A stretch of DNA of 64,000 nucleotides. It comes from Ariolimax columbianus (taxonomy: Eukaryota > Mollusca > Gastropoda > Stylommatophora > Arionidae). The first letter of the stretch is position 1; every line of letters starts with the position of its first letter. Where the stretch lies: assembly GCA_036924085.1 (NCBI GenBank), contig JAVGWX010000004.1, positions 78,570,941 to 78,634,940 of the forward strand. Direction: 5' to 3'. The notes beneath the pieces are model-generated. The model made no database searches and had not been told where the DNA came from. It worked only from the letters and a program-made list of their open reading frames with translations. The position numbers and the translations under genes were made by a program. Positions 11,860-22,477 of this stretch are shown piece after piece.

Positions 11860-12185
11860 TTGCAGAGATGATCGGTGCATACTGTACAACAACGTGCAGT
11901 ACCATCATGGATATTGAGGAAGTGACTTCGACTCTGAGATGGCTATCTGGGAGATCTTTAACAACAAAGCTGACCCTCAATCCTCGCTTCAAAATGTGCA
12001 GAAAAACGGACTTTTGCATGAATGGATGGTGGACATCGAGGCCTCGAACCTCCAGAAATGTGTGTGGATCTACCGTCCTGATCATGCTGGGGTTTGCGGA
12101 ATTGAAAGAGTTGACATCCTGGCCTCACGGGAACTTACAGTGGAGAGATTGGCAATTGATACAAGTTACATTTTGAAGTTGATCA
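11860..12185 (+). mobile_element. Retroelement RNase H-like C-terminal remnant
   Basis: Frame at 11939-12199 reads VWIYRPDHAGVCGIERVDIL, close to the WxxGHxGxxGNExAD helix of LINE RNase H domains with Gly to Asp and Asn to Ile changes. The upstream part is in a different frame. Dead fragment; family not assigned. Confidence 0.6.
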
Positions 12186-12369
12186 ACTACCCCTTTTAGA
12201 AGTAGACACTGCAGTCGATGAGCCAGCAACGGACAGATAGTACTTACTACTTACTTAGTCGCTCCTTTTCTACCGTGATACTTAAGTAGCGAAGTATTTG
12301 TCCAAAGCAAGTACTTTTGTTCGGAGCAGAAACTTAGAGAACTACAATTACAATACATAGACAACTCCA

Positions 12370-12482
12370 GTCATTCGTGCATGGAGAGGTCAAGATGTTG
12401 AGCAGTGCATGAGCTGCAGCGAATCAAAACGGACTACTAGCGCCAGGGCAAGCGAAGCAGAGTTGCAAAGACCATTTTTCGC
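12370..12482 (+). repeat. Dispersed repeat E, partial copy
   Basis: About 110 bp similar to 10890-11010 (TGCATGAGCTGCAG, GACTACTAGCGCCAGGGC, GAGGTGATCCTGGATAA) that joins LINE coding sequence at 12483 without a spacer. Confidence 0.7.
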
Positions 12483-12770
12483 CTCCACGAGGTGATCCTG
12501 GATAAAAGGATCAAACGTAGAAAATGGAGTTGGACAGGATACACGATACAGAAAGCACCATTAAACGTTGCTAGACATGCCCTACGCGGAATTAAAAGGG
12601 GAAGAGGAAGAGAAGTAGACCGAGAAAAACCTAGAGAAAAGATTGAAAATGAACTTCGCTACCTGGACCTCAACTGGAGAGAGGCACAGAGGTCAGCACG
12701 AGATCGAGCGTGCTGAAGGAAGGTTGTCAATGGCTTATTCCCCAAATGGAGCGCCGGGCACTGATGATGA
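12483..12770 (+). mobile_element. LINE 3' coding remnant
   Basis: Frame 12492-12716 reads IKRRKWSWTGYTIQKAPLNV and ARHALRGIKRGRGRE, the Lys/Arg-rich C-terminal tail of the LINE family also seen at 5740-6140 and 32540-32915. Stops at 12713; a GATGATGATG tail occurs at 12763. Confidence 0.75.
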
Positions 12771-12819
12771 TGTAATCGGCATAGTAAGGTTTTGTCAACT
12801 TTAAAATTGGTTGTCCATG

Positions 12820-13595
12820 TTTCTCTTAGATAAAGGTATGCAAAAACGATTATTGATGTTATTTGCCCCAACCATCGAAGACGTCGTTGGTTCAACAGCG
12901 AGTACATGCTGGGAGTGTTTTTTTGCTGTAAAATCCCATTATGTGGCCCTCTCTCTTGCCACAATATATACGATGTGCGCATCTCACGTGAAAGGTGTTG
13001 AGCCGCCGTTCCTGCTTAGTGTAAGTGCTACAAGTCTCGCTTTCATACATGAGAGTGCCAAGAACGCAGGTCTGATAGACCTGGACTTTGGTGAAGTGAG
13101 ACAGTGCATTGTTCTCCCAGACTCTCTTTGTTAGGTGGGCCATGATGGTACTCGCTCTGCCAAGCCTACTGTCTATCTCCATCTCGAGCAAGAGAGTGTT
13201 GCTGATGGCAGACCTCAGATAAGTGAAACTGTTGACGACCTGCAGAGTGACGCCATTAATCTTTATAAAGGCGTGCGTGGTAATAACCTGTATGTAGATC
13301 TTCGTCTTCTCCAGGCTTATGGTGTGCCCAAACTGCTTGCACCCCTCCGCGAATCTGTCTCACAATCTCTGTATGGCCTTCTCGCTTTTGGTCACCAGAA
13401 CAGCGCCATCGACAAACAACATCTCCCTAATGAGCACCGTCCTCACCGTGACCCTAGCATGCAGTCGGGTCAGGTTAGACAGCCGCCCATCTGACCTGGT
13501 GTGCAGATAAACACCGTTCACATATGTGCCATAAGCGTACAATAGAACCACGGAAAAGAAGATCTCAAAGAGGATTGGCGCATCCGTGCTTAAAT
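12820..13595 (-). mobile_element. LINE family 4 RT fragment (left arm of inverted pair)
   Basis: Minus-strand order from 13595: APILFEIFFSVV (RT block), LHTRSDGRLSNLTRL, IREMLFVDGAVLV (FADD box mutated to FVDG), a frame break, then RLGRASTIMAHLTKRVWEN, VLGTLMYESET and RRLNTFHVRC, then LRWLGQI. The right arm at 13690-14835 carries the same domains on the other strand. Both arms begin within the same RT block. Catalytic residues are lost, so it is inactive. Confidence 0.85.
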
Positions 13596-13599
13596 CACT

Positions 13600-13613
13600 T
13601 CTTTCTTTCTTTC

Positions 13614-13668
<55 letters not shown>

Positions 13669-13670
13669 TT
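13600..13670. repeat. (TTTC/TC)n-(TA)n at the inverted-pair centre
   Basis: Pyrimidine run of TTTC and TC repeats followed by TATATATATA, sitting between two oppositely oriented LINE fragments. Confidence 0.9.
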
Positions 13671-13689
13671 CCATGGAAATACATCCGAC

Positions 13690-14835
13690 AGTTTTGAAGT
13701 CAAAAGAATGAAGCATGGCTGCGTTCTTGCTCCTGCCCTATTCGGAATTTTCTTCGCAGCCTTTCTGCACTTTGCTTTCAAACAAGAGATTGGTGACGTC
13801 TTTGTCCGCAGTAGGTTTGATGGCTCGATGTTTAATCTGGCAAGGATCAGGGCCAAGTCTAAAACAACGGAAAATCTCATCAGAGAGTTATTGTTTTCTG
13901 ATGATGCAGCCCTGGTGGAGCACGATGAGGACACTCTACAATCATTGGTCAATTGCCTGTCTGATGTATGCGACATATTTTCACTCACTGTAAACGTGAA
14001 AAAAAAAACGGTTGTCCTAAAACAAGTTGGAACCGCACCAGTTAAAAACAATTACGCTAAATGAAGATCCGCTTGATGAAGTTCAAGTGTTCAAATATTT
14101 GGTCTCCACAGTAACAGCAACATTATCACTGGATGAAGATATCAATATACGCATAGGGCAAGCAGCAACAACTTTCGGCAGGCTGAAAGAAAGAGCATGG
14201 AACAAAAGAAAGCTGACACTAAATACAAAGATCATGATGTATCAAGCATGCGTGCTTGCTACACTGTTATACGGAGCGGAAACATGGACAACTCATTCAA
14301 GACACGAGGAGAGGTTAAACAGTTTTCATATGAGTGTAATGAACATACAGTTCCAGGTCAAGGTGACCAACTCGAAAATCCTGTAACGCGCCAAGATAAC
14401 TTCCCTCTTCTCGACTCTGGGCAATATAAGAGACTTAGATGGTTGGGTCACTTGAAACCAATGTAAAATACCCACATTCCGATGCAGTTACTCCTGGATG
14501 AACTCATATCTGGTACCAGATCACAAGGAAGGCCTAAATTAGGATACAGGGACATTTGCAAAAAGATCCATGAACGATTTTACGATCAATCCAAATACCT
14601 GGGAGAGGATTGCAGAGGACAGAGCTACGTGGAGAGCTACCTTGAGAACGGGCAGCGAGGCATCAGAGCTAGTTCTGAGGACAAAGATGGGAGACAAGCG
14701 ACGCAGAATAAAGGAGCCTACATCACACCAATCGAACTTTTTCTGTTTATACTGCTGTCGTCCTTGTCAATCGAGAATCGGCACAATCAGCCACGAAAGT
14801 CAATGTCTCTCCAAGAAAAGGCCATAAGTAACTAA
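13690..14835 (+). mobile_element. LINE family 4 RT fragment (right arm of inverted pair)
   Basis: Reads KHGCVLAPALFGIFFAAF (RT block), NLARIRAKSKTTENLIREL, LLFSDDAALVEHDED (FSDD box, both Asp kept), a homopolymer frameshift in an A-run near 14000, then VQVFKYLVSTVTATLSLDED, RLKERAWNKRKLTL, LLYGAETWTTHSRHEERLNS, another frameshift near 14340, RLRWLGHL, and a degenerate GRPKLGYRDICKK tail. Frameshifts make it non-functional. Confidence 0.88.
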
Positions 14836-14836
14836 C

Positions 14837-14905
14837 TATATATATATATGTGTGTGTAACTGTCCATCGTTGTCGATTATGACCACGGATATCATCCTTA
14901 TTGGA
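14837..14905 (-). mobile_element. LINE family 3 3' UTR scrap
   Basis: AACTGTCCATCGTTGTCGAT and the following bases match the 3' UTR next to the 464-codon RT at 22497-22540. Short TA/TG run precedes it. Only the terminal piece is recognisable. Confidence 0.6.
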
Positions 14906-15385
14906 AGTGTTTTGTTTTGTTTCATTTCTGCACTGGCTTGTCATGTTTTGGCCCGGTGTTTGCGGGACCTCAGGTGTCTTATCAGTTCAATGCAAGTTCA
15001 GAATTTTCCATTGCATGATTTCAAGACAATGAGTTTTGCAGCACGTGATGGTTGTTTCTCTGCTTTTTCCTTCCCGATATTTAAATATGTATTATTTGTC
15101 TTCATGTTTATGGAGAAGATGCAGTCCACGACTGGAGGGGAACATGTGGACCATACGGAAATAAAGAAACCAATGACCGGGGCCTCAGACTCCTAGAATT
15201 TGCAAGATGCAACCAGCTGTTGGTGGCAAATACGTTTGGGTTAAACAAGTCGTCGAGACGCTGGACATGGCATGACCCAAGCAATGAAGTGCATAGCCAG
15301 ATTGACTATATACTGGTCCAGATGAGGTTCCGATCGAGCATCAACACCGACAAAACAAGAAGTTTCCCCGGAGCTGACACAGGAA

Positions 15386-15509
15386 GTGACCACGATCTGG
15401 TTATGATGACCATGCGTCTGCGATTGAAGGGAGTCGCAAAGAAGGATGTGACCACGATCTGGTTATGATGACCATGCGTCTGCGATTGAAGGGAGTCGCA
15501 AAGAAGGAT
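15386..15509 (+). repeat. 62-bp tandem duplication in LINE
   Basis: 15386-15447 is repeated exactly or nearly so at 15448-15509 (starting GTGACCACGATCTGG); 62 is not a multiple of three, so the duplication frameshifts the endonuclease/RT reading frame. Confidence 0.95.
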
Positions 15510-16081
15510 GTGACCAGGCTAAAGTTTGACCTGGACAAACTAATGGACCCAAAAATCACCGAAGTGTTCCAAGCAAGGGTGGGAGGGAGATTTGCGCCAC
15601 TGTTGGCTCTCAGAGAGGGGCTGGATACAGATACAGTTACAGAGTCTCTTAACGCAGCTCTCATAGATACTGCAACAGAGATCCTGGGATGCCACCAAAC
15701 AAAAAAGAAGCCATGGGTGACCAAAGACATTTTAGATCTGTGTGATAAAAGAAGGTCACTGAAAAAACACAATCACCCACCGGAGGAGGTCGGCAGTTAT
15801 AAAGAGATCAAGAAAGCCATACAACAAAAGATGAGAGAGGCGAAAGAAGCGTGGATATGTGAGCATTGCGCAAACATCGAAGAGAGACGTAACAGAAATG
15901 ATGCTAAAGGAGCATACAAGGTGGTCAAAGAACTGGTAACACCAAGACAAAGCAGGAACCTTATGATTCATGATAAAAACGGCAAGTGTCTCATTGAGGG
16001 AAATGATGTACTGGCAAGATGGACAGAGTACTGTTCCGAGCTATACAACTATGAAGGGCGAAACAAATCTGAGAAAACATA

Positions 16082-16111
16082 CCCCCCCAACCCCCCCCCC
16101 CCCCCCCCCCC
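16082..16111. repeat. Poly-C tract
   Basis: Two C runs (7 and about 21 C) in a linker of the LINE; a G-quadruplex-prone strand and a likely sequencing-length uncertainty. Confidence 0.95.
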
Positions 16112-17322
16112 AACACCAACAAATATAGAGGATAACCAACTGATAACGAAGGAAGAGGTAATTGCAGCGGTAAAGACATTGAGAAGAGGGAAGGCGGCCG
16201 GCGTGGACAATATACCAGCAGAGCTCTGACAAGCAGGTGGAGATGTAGTGGTGGAAGGCCTGACACACATCTGTAACAAAATATGGGCGACAGGAAACTG
16301 GCCGGACTTATGGACGAAATCTATAGTTACCGGCTACATAAGCCTGGAAACCTAAAGCTGTGCCAAAATTACAGAACAATAAGCCTCATCAGCCACCCTA
16401 GCAAGGTCATGCTTAAATTAATCCTCGACCGATTGAAACCCCAAGCAGAGAACATTATTGCCGAGGAGCAAGCAGAGTTCAGACAGGGAAGAAGCACTAC
16501 AGAACAGATATTTAATTTAAGGCTGCTAAGCGAGAAATATCTAGAACAGCAGCAAACACTGTATCATGTGTTTGTGGATTTTAAGAAGGCGTTTGATAGG
16601 GTATGTCATAAAGCGCTTTGGGCAACCATGAGGATGTATAATATCAACGGAAATATTATAACGGTCCTTGAACACCTATATAACAAGGCGTCCAGTGCAG
16701 TTCTTGTGAATGGGAGGCGATGAGACTGGTTTCGCACATCAGTTGGTGTGAGACAGGGGTGTACACTCTCTCCAACTCTTTTCAATATATTCCTTGAAGG
16801 AATTATGAGTGAGGCACTTGGAGGTCACGTTGGTACTGTCAAGATAGGGGGCCGAACGATTACTAACCTTCGTTTTGAAGATGATATCGACGGGTTGGCG
16901 GGTTCAGAAGCAGATCTCCAGGAATGGGCCAGAAGGCTCGATGAAACAGCTCTTGACTATGGTGTGGAGATAAACGCTGGAAAGACAAAACTTATGACAA
17001 ACAACGCTACGGGCTTTAACAGCAAGATAAAGGCAAACGGTCAAGAACTCGAAGTAGTTGACCGTTTTAAATATCTTGGGTCGATTGTCAGTGATGAAGG
17101 ATCAAAATGTGAAGTATTGGCCAGAATAGCACAGACAATAGCGGCGCTTGCACGGCTTAACAAAATCTGGCAAGATAAACGGTCAGCACTACGCACGAAA
17201 ATCAGATTAATGCGTACACTGGTCCTATCAATATTTCTCTATGAGTGTGAGACATGGACAGTTACAGCTGACCTTCAACGAAGGATACAGGCCTTGGAGA
17301 TGAGATGTTTCCGAAGACTTTT

Positions 17323-17335
17323 AAACGTCACGTAC
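17323..17335 (+). repeat. Target-site duplication, left (13 bp)
   Basis: AAACGTCACGTAC, repeated exactly at 17976-17988; the two copies bracket the nested RNase H LINE. Removing one copy and the insert rejoins the host LINE frame (LLNVTY then KDRVTNEEIR). Confidence 0.95.
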
Positions 17336-17975
17336 GACACATAAAGAAAATGAAAGCCAAACAGTCCTGCTTACAGCGCTAAAACGTCAGAAAAACACTG
17401 AGCTTAATGACTTAAGAGCAGTACTCTTTCAACTATGCCAGCAGTCCGCACCAAAAAGGGTAGTGGTACAGTGGGTCCCATCACACTGCAACATCCAAGG
17501 CAACGAGGAGGCAGACAGACTGGCAAAAGAAGGTGCAAGACTACCACAAACAGATACTAGTATGACGTACGAAGAGTCAAAACGGCATATTAAAGCCAGA
17601 TACATGACCAAATGGGAAACCGAACATACTGGTTACACCAAAAACGATGCATATTACCAGTTGAACAGAAGAGAGCAGGTCGTTGTCTTCAGACTTCGCA
17701 CTGGCCACAATAAACTGAGGTACCACCTATTCAACAAATTGAAGATAGGTAGAACCGACGAATGCCCGTGTGGTACCGGGAAAATGACCGCTGAACATCT
17801 GCTGCAGAACTGCCCGACATACGAGGATCAGAGAAAGCAGATGTGGCCATCACCAGTGGAACCACAAGACAAGCTCTGTGGCAGTGTCGACAGCCTCAGG
17901 ATGACCGCCGCTTTTTTCGAAAAAATAATGGTTACTGTCTGACTGCGTACGAAAAAGAAGAAGAAGAAGAAGAAG
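17336..17975 (+). mobile_element. LINE family 2 RNase H tail, nested insertion
   Basis: A 640-bp, 5'-truncated element. It reads the end of an RNase H domain (VQWVPSHCNIQGNEEADRLA, Gly-Asn-Glu-x-Ala-Asp motif), then RREQVVVFRLRTGHNKLRYH and a zinc-binding-like C-terminus (CPCGTGKMTAEHLLQNCPTY), ending at a stop and a (GAA)n tail. Exact 13-bp target duplications flank it. This fixes the family's 3' end and tail type. Frame 17463-17942 is open. Confidence 0.95.
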
Positions 17976-18337
17976 AAACGTCACGTACAAAGATCGAGTT
18001 ACAAACGAGGAAATCCGAAATAGAATTACCACGGCAATAGGGCCTTTCGAAGATCTCTTGGCAACTGTCAAAAGAAGAAAACTCACTTGGTATGGTCACA
18101 TATCGAGATCAAATGGTCTTGCAAACACAATCCTCCACGGGAAGGTGCATGACAGACGACGAAGAGGCCGGCCCAAAAAGAGATGGGAAGACAACATAAA
18201 AGAATGGACCAGTCTCCGACCAGAAGAGTCACAGGCAGCGGCTTCTGACAGAGAGGGATGGCGTGGAGTTGTGAGGATGTCTTCATGTGTGCCCCAACGA
18301 CCTCACCGGTTTCGGGATGACCTGACCTGACCTGACC
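17976..18337 (+). mobile_element. LINE family 1, C-terminal portion
   Basis: Continuation of the LINE cut at 17335: GPFEDLLATVKRRKLTWYGH, ILHGKVHDRRRRGRPKKRWE, DNIKEWTSLRPEESQ, then a short UTR and a (CCTGA)n tail at 18308-18337. The pentamer tail defines the 3' end of this family (compare (CTGAA)n at 37874-37899). Confidence 0.93.
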
Positions 18338-19190
18338 TGTTTATGTCCAATGCTCTGAAGAATCACGTGGGTACTGTCAACATAGGCGGTCGTTCACTCA
18401 ACCTTCTCCGATTTGCTTATGACATTACCGGACTTACTGGGAGGGAGCTAGAACTTACGAGTCTAATCTCAAACCTTGACAATGATTTGGAATGGAAATT
18501 AGTGCAGAAAAAAATAAAATCATTCTCAACGTCCCAGATAGTCTAACAAGACCGATTGCGACCAAAGGTGAAACATTTCAAATTGCTGAACAGTTTAAAT
18601 ACATGGATGTACTGATGGATTCGGAAGGTTCTAGAACTGAGATTCAGACACTAACAGTGATGACCTTGGTGGCTCTGATCAAACCAAGGTCGATATGGAG
18701 GGACACAAATATCAACCTCAATTTCAAGTTGAGTTTAATGTATGCATTTGTCACTTCCGTGTACCTTTACGCGTGTGAAACTTGGACTCTTGACAGCGGT
18801 TCTAGAGCGAGGAATTTGTGCAATGAGATGTCTGCGTCGAATTCTCGTCATTTCGTAGCTAGATCACGTCACGAATAAGGCAGTTCGGGACACTGTTAAG
18901 ATGGAGGGCAGCCAATAAAAACAACTATTGACTATGGTAAAAGCACGCAAGTTCACATGGTATGGTATTGTTTCAAGATTGTCTGAGTTGACCAAGACGA
19001 TTTTGCAAAGAACTGTGCATGGGAAGCGTAAGAGAGGGAAGCAGAACAAGAGATGGGAAGACACCATTAGAGAGCGGACGGGAATGTTCATAGGGAGAAC
19101 AAGTGTCCTGGCACTAAACCGAGTGGTGGGAACTGGTCCACCCCAATGACCTTTCTGGTAAGTGGACTGAAGATGATGATGATGATGATA
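18338..19190 (+). mobile_element. LINE family 1-related RT fragment
   Basis: Begins right after the pentamer tail with MSNALKNHVGTVNIGGRSL, aligning with MSEALGGHVGTVKIGGRTI of the preceding LINE; box C is degenerate (RFAYDITGLTG, first Asp changed to Tyr). Then YLYACETWTLDSGSRAR, a gap, KARKFTWYGIVSRLSE, KRKRGKQNKRWEDTIRE, and a GATGATGATG tail. Frameshifted and dead. Confidence 0.85.
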
Positions 19191-19373
19191 TATGAGAGCG
19201 TGTGTTTTTGAATGTGTGAGGGTGAATGTGTACGTATGTTCGTACACGCAAGAGCGAGTGAACGGTCTAAGGAAGGATTGAAAGAATGAAGGACTAGTTT
19301 CTCACTAGGTAAGTCAAAGTAGAATGAACGTGAGATGTGCTTGCTTAAATTCATTCTCAAAGCGCTTGCTCAT

Positions 19374-19672
19374 TTCTATATCATCGCTTCCATTCCTATA
19401 TGATCACTTCCATATATTATATCATCGCTTCCATGTACTATATCATCGATTCCATGTACTATATCATCGCTTCCATGTATTATAGCATCGCTTCCATTCC
19501 TATATGATCACTTCCATATACTATATCATCGCTCCCATGTACTATATCATCGCTTCCATTTCTATATCATCGCTTCCATATATTATATCATCGCTTCCAT
19601 GTACTATATCCTCGCTTCAATATTCTATATCATCGCTTCCATATACTATATCATCGCTTCCATTGCCAATTT
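19374..19672. repeat. 21-bp tandem repeat, about 13 units
   Basis: Unit ATCGCTTCCATGTACTATATC with variants (CATTCCTATATGATCACTTC). Interrupted slightly; ends near 19672. Confidence 0.93.
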
Positions 19673-19689
19673 ATAATTTACGCGTGTAG

Positions 19690-20320
19690 AATATGTTTTT
19701 ATAGTGGAATAAAATTTTCAACCATACTTGTAACTCAAGTTGTCAGTCAGGTTTTTTTAAATAAAAACAGAATTATCTCAAAATGGAGACACAGATTACG
19801 ACACCCCCTATATCCTTGACCTCTGTCGACGAGTTGTCCAGTCACAGGTAGGACCTGAAAGCTTGCGGATGTTCCTGAATCGAGGACACGAGCTAAACAA
19901 ACCAGGTTGGAACGATGACCTCTCAATACACCTGTGAGGATACCTTGAGGATTGTATCAACTTGTGCGCGCAGTCATCAGTCATTCTGTGTCGTAGTATG
20001 AAGAAGTGTTACTTTCTAATGTAAGTGTGCCCGTGATCCCAGAAAATCATCTTTGTTTTACTGTTTATTATTGTGAACTTCTCGCTACAGTCTGACCTAG
20101 TTTATTAACTGTAAGTCCTCGAGGAAGGAGGTTGTCTTTTCTGTTAGGGTACACTGCCTTAGATTTCCAGCCCTCTCGCGTTCTAGAGATCAATCTGCAC
20201 GGACTTTGTGTAGAGTTTAGCTCGCATATGTGAACTGTCTTCTGAGACTCTTAAGCACCACTCTCCGGGCTGCTGTCACTCGTAGTCTGGGGCCCCTGGC
20301 TATTGATCTGTCCGGTTTGG
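19690..20320. other. No recognised gene
   Basis: Nothing supported. Confidence 0.45.
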
Positions 20321-20322
20321 GT

Positions 20323-20510
20323 GGCCCTACCACAAAGCGTTTGCTTCACGCAGTGGTAGATCGCTCGCTTTTCATGGCAAAGGTGCGGGGTTCAACTCCC
20401 ACTACTGGCAGCCCCAGTCAGCCAAGCTGTAAAAGTGTACCTAATTTACGGATTGGGAAGGAAAAGGCTGCGAGAAAGAAAACTTTCCACCTCACAAGCT
20501 GAGACTTAGT
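20323..20510 (+). mobile_element. tRNA-headed SINE (core type), copy 1
   Basis: tRNA-like head with box A-like GCAGTGGTAGATCGCTCGC and box B-like GGGGTTCAACTCCC, followed by a body (CAAGCTGTAAAAGTGTACC, GGGAAGGAAAAGGCTGCGAG) that resembles the body of the minus-strand element at 63345-63615. Not a tRNA gene: acceptor and anticodon stems do not close. Confidence 0.7.
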
Positions 20511-20984
20511 ATACTGAAGTCTCTAACACTTATTTCATGGCCAGCGGTTATGTCTGTCGAAGGACTTCCTTCACTTTTATTTATCACGAAGGTTGGGGAC
20601 AACCAAAGACTCGGAAAGGCAAACCTGAAAATAGCCAGCAGAAAGGAGATGTGCTGTGCAAGATGCTATGTTGTACAGTGGGACAAAGGTATGGTACTTC
20701 ATTCTTAGTTCCTAGTAGACCTGTACTTCTACGGGGGCAGATGCCCCAAAACCGCCGGGCAGGAAGAGTGCTGGACCTTGTGCCTCGAAGGGGGTCCACA
20801 TCAAGCTACTCGTGGTCATTCTAAAGAGACATGATTCGTACATTGAATTCAACACCAGCAAATGTTACTGCAGCCCGGCATACATGACAGCAACACATGT
20901 ACTTCAAGACTGCCCGTAGCACACACGTCTGAAGAGAAGGATATGTTCACACCTACTCCCGACGAGGAGAAATTGTACTGCAAT
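20511..20984. other. Mostly unassigned; dispersed scrap at 20700-20750
   Basis: 20700-20750 matches the reverse complement of 5590-5665. The 95-codon + frame at 20537-20824 has no recognised domain. Confidence 0.45.
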
Positions 20985-21790
20985 ATTGTTATTATTATTC
21001 TTCCTTCATCCTCAGAGCAAGATCCCGGTTTCTCTTACAAAGGACATCGTTGTTTGTGAGGCTGTTTCATCTTCATACAACTTTTGTCTCATATCTGTCT
21101 CGCTAGGCTAGAATTGTTCTCTCTTTTCCTGCGTGAGCGTGCAGCTTTGTAGGGTGTGTTTAACGCTCATGAAATGCTCCCGACATGGACACTTGTCATC
21201 TGTCTCAATCCACATTTTGTTGTAAAGATGACCCGTGAGTCTGTTATGCCCAGTTCTGAGTCTGAAGATAATAACTTGCTCTTCTCTAGTTAAATTAAAG
21301 TAGCTGTCTTCAATTCGGAAGTCTGGGTGTTGTTCAGCCCATCTCCCCTGAAGTTGGCTTTAATTATGGTCTTGGCCTCATTAAATGTGATGCTCAGGTC
21401 TGTTTGTGGGGATGCTCCTCACTATGTTGCTAGTTTGTCTTCATTTTCAGTGCCTTCAATACTGCAGTGGGTTGGGATCTATTGTTTGATCAACCTTGGG
21501 TGTTCTGCTGAGAGCTATATCAGGGAGAACATACATTGTTCGAGATCTTCATCTTTGTGTTATTTTAGCGCTGCTATTACTGACGTGGCATCAGTCAAGA
21601 GTACTATGTTTTCTTGGTGGATATCTTTATCTTGAATTACAACTCAGCTGCGGCCTTCAGTGCCTCTGCTACTGCACGGAAGTTATTGTAGTATCTTCCC
21701 GTTGTTAATACTGTACTGAAATAGTGTGACCCTGAAAGAGGCAGCAGAATTTATTGAAGAATCCAGAGTTATATTCTTAGTGAGCAATGA
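20985..21790 (-). mobile_element. LINE family 2 RNase H tail (minus)
   Basis: Read on the minus strand it gives the family's REEQVIIFRLRTGHNRL-type segment, HLYNKM, a CPCR/CGGH cysteine cluster and an HILQ-type motif, preceded by RNase H sequence around 21420-21700; a degenerate TTC/ATT run at 20985-21008 is the tail. Near-parallel to 31243-31682 but longer on the 5' side. Stops interrupt it. Confidence 0.75.
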
Positions 21791-21904
21791 TTGATATTCT
21801 CTTGGGAGGAACATAACTCATAACGATGGTTCCAGCTTGTATCCGCTTCATGATGAGACTACTGATTTCACAAAAATTACACCGCAAATGAAGATCTGAA
21901 TAAT

Positions 21905-22410
21905 AAAAGGGGGACCAAGTGGTCTCGGGGTAAGGTCTTCGCCTCGGGTGCTGGAGGTCGCGGGTTTAAATGACGGTGGAGAACGAGATTTTTGTCAAGT
22001 GGATCATCCGGTAAAAATGTCCCTTGTTTCTGAGTATTGATATCACCCACCCGTGTTTAGTGGAGCGCACGTTAAAAATCCCTTGGCAGTTGGAAATCGA
22101 ATAGAGTGGGGTTAACGGTCGCTGCGCGGTAAAAATTCAAGTTAAAAATCTACTCAAATTATTCTAGGGATTCTCGCCCTCAAAAAGAATATGTCGCAAA
22201 AATGGGACTATGTAGCTATAACATCAAGTCTTGGTTATGTGGTTAGCGGAGCGGCGAAGATGGCGGTTGACATGCTGCCAGTCTACTTTTCTCTAATTTA
22301 CGCTTGCACCACCACCAATCCCAAAAAGAGGTGATCGTCTATTCAGAGGGCTACCAACCTAACATTTGGTAACAAATACTGGGATTGACCTGGCAAATCA
22401 CCATCGGAAC
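21905..22410 (+). mobile_element. tRNA-headed SINE-A, copy 1
   Basis: Head: GGACCAAGTGGTCTCGGGGT (box A-like) and GGTCGCGGGTTTAAATGAC (degenerate box B). Body: GTGGATCATCCGGTAAAAATG, CCGTGTTTAGTG, TTGGCAGTTGGAAATCGAAT, AAAAATCTACTCAAATTATT. The 3' part (22190-22410) matches the reverse complement of 29915-30200. Body shared with 50850-51255 and 62395-62705. Transcribed, if ever, by Pol III. Confidence 0.8.
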
Positions 22411-22477
22411 AAAAAAATATGAAACAAAGGAGCTCACAACGTTTAAAGACACAAGTGGACTAAAGATAGAAGATAGA

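Larger units (their letters stand above)
15112..17335 (+). mobile_element. LINE family 1, EN-RT portion
   Basis: The most complete LINE here. Order: C-terminal part of an APE-type endonuclease (RRWTWHDPSNEVHSQIDYIL and a GSDHDLV box near 15383), a charged linker, RT fingers (KAAGVDNIPAEL; NYRTISLISHPSKVMLKLI; EEQAEFRQGRSTTEQI), box A FVDFKKAFDRV at 16568, box B VRQGCTLSPTLFNIF, box C RFEDDIDGLAG (Ala to Glu but both Asp present), KTKLM, YLGSIVSDEGS, LYECETWT. Breaks: a 62-bp tandem duplication at 15386-15509, a stop at 16229, a stop at 16723. A poly-C run (16082-16111) adds a Pro stretch. 5'-truncated inside the endonuclease. Confidence 0.93.

Noticed and set aside
17463..17942. Host RNase H-like gene
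   Set aside because: It is a LINE C-terminus flanked by target-site duplications and a (GAA)n tail, with several related copies.
20340..20400. tRNA gene
   Set aside because: A- and B-box-like motifs are present, but no cloverleaf closes and a repeated SINE body follows. The same applies to 21905, 50870 and 63560-63615.
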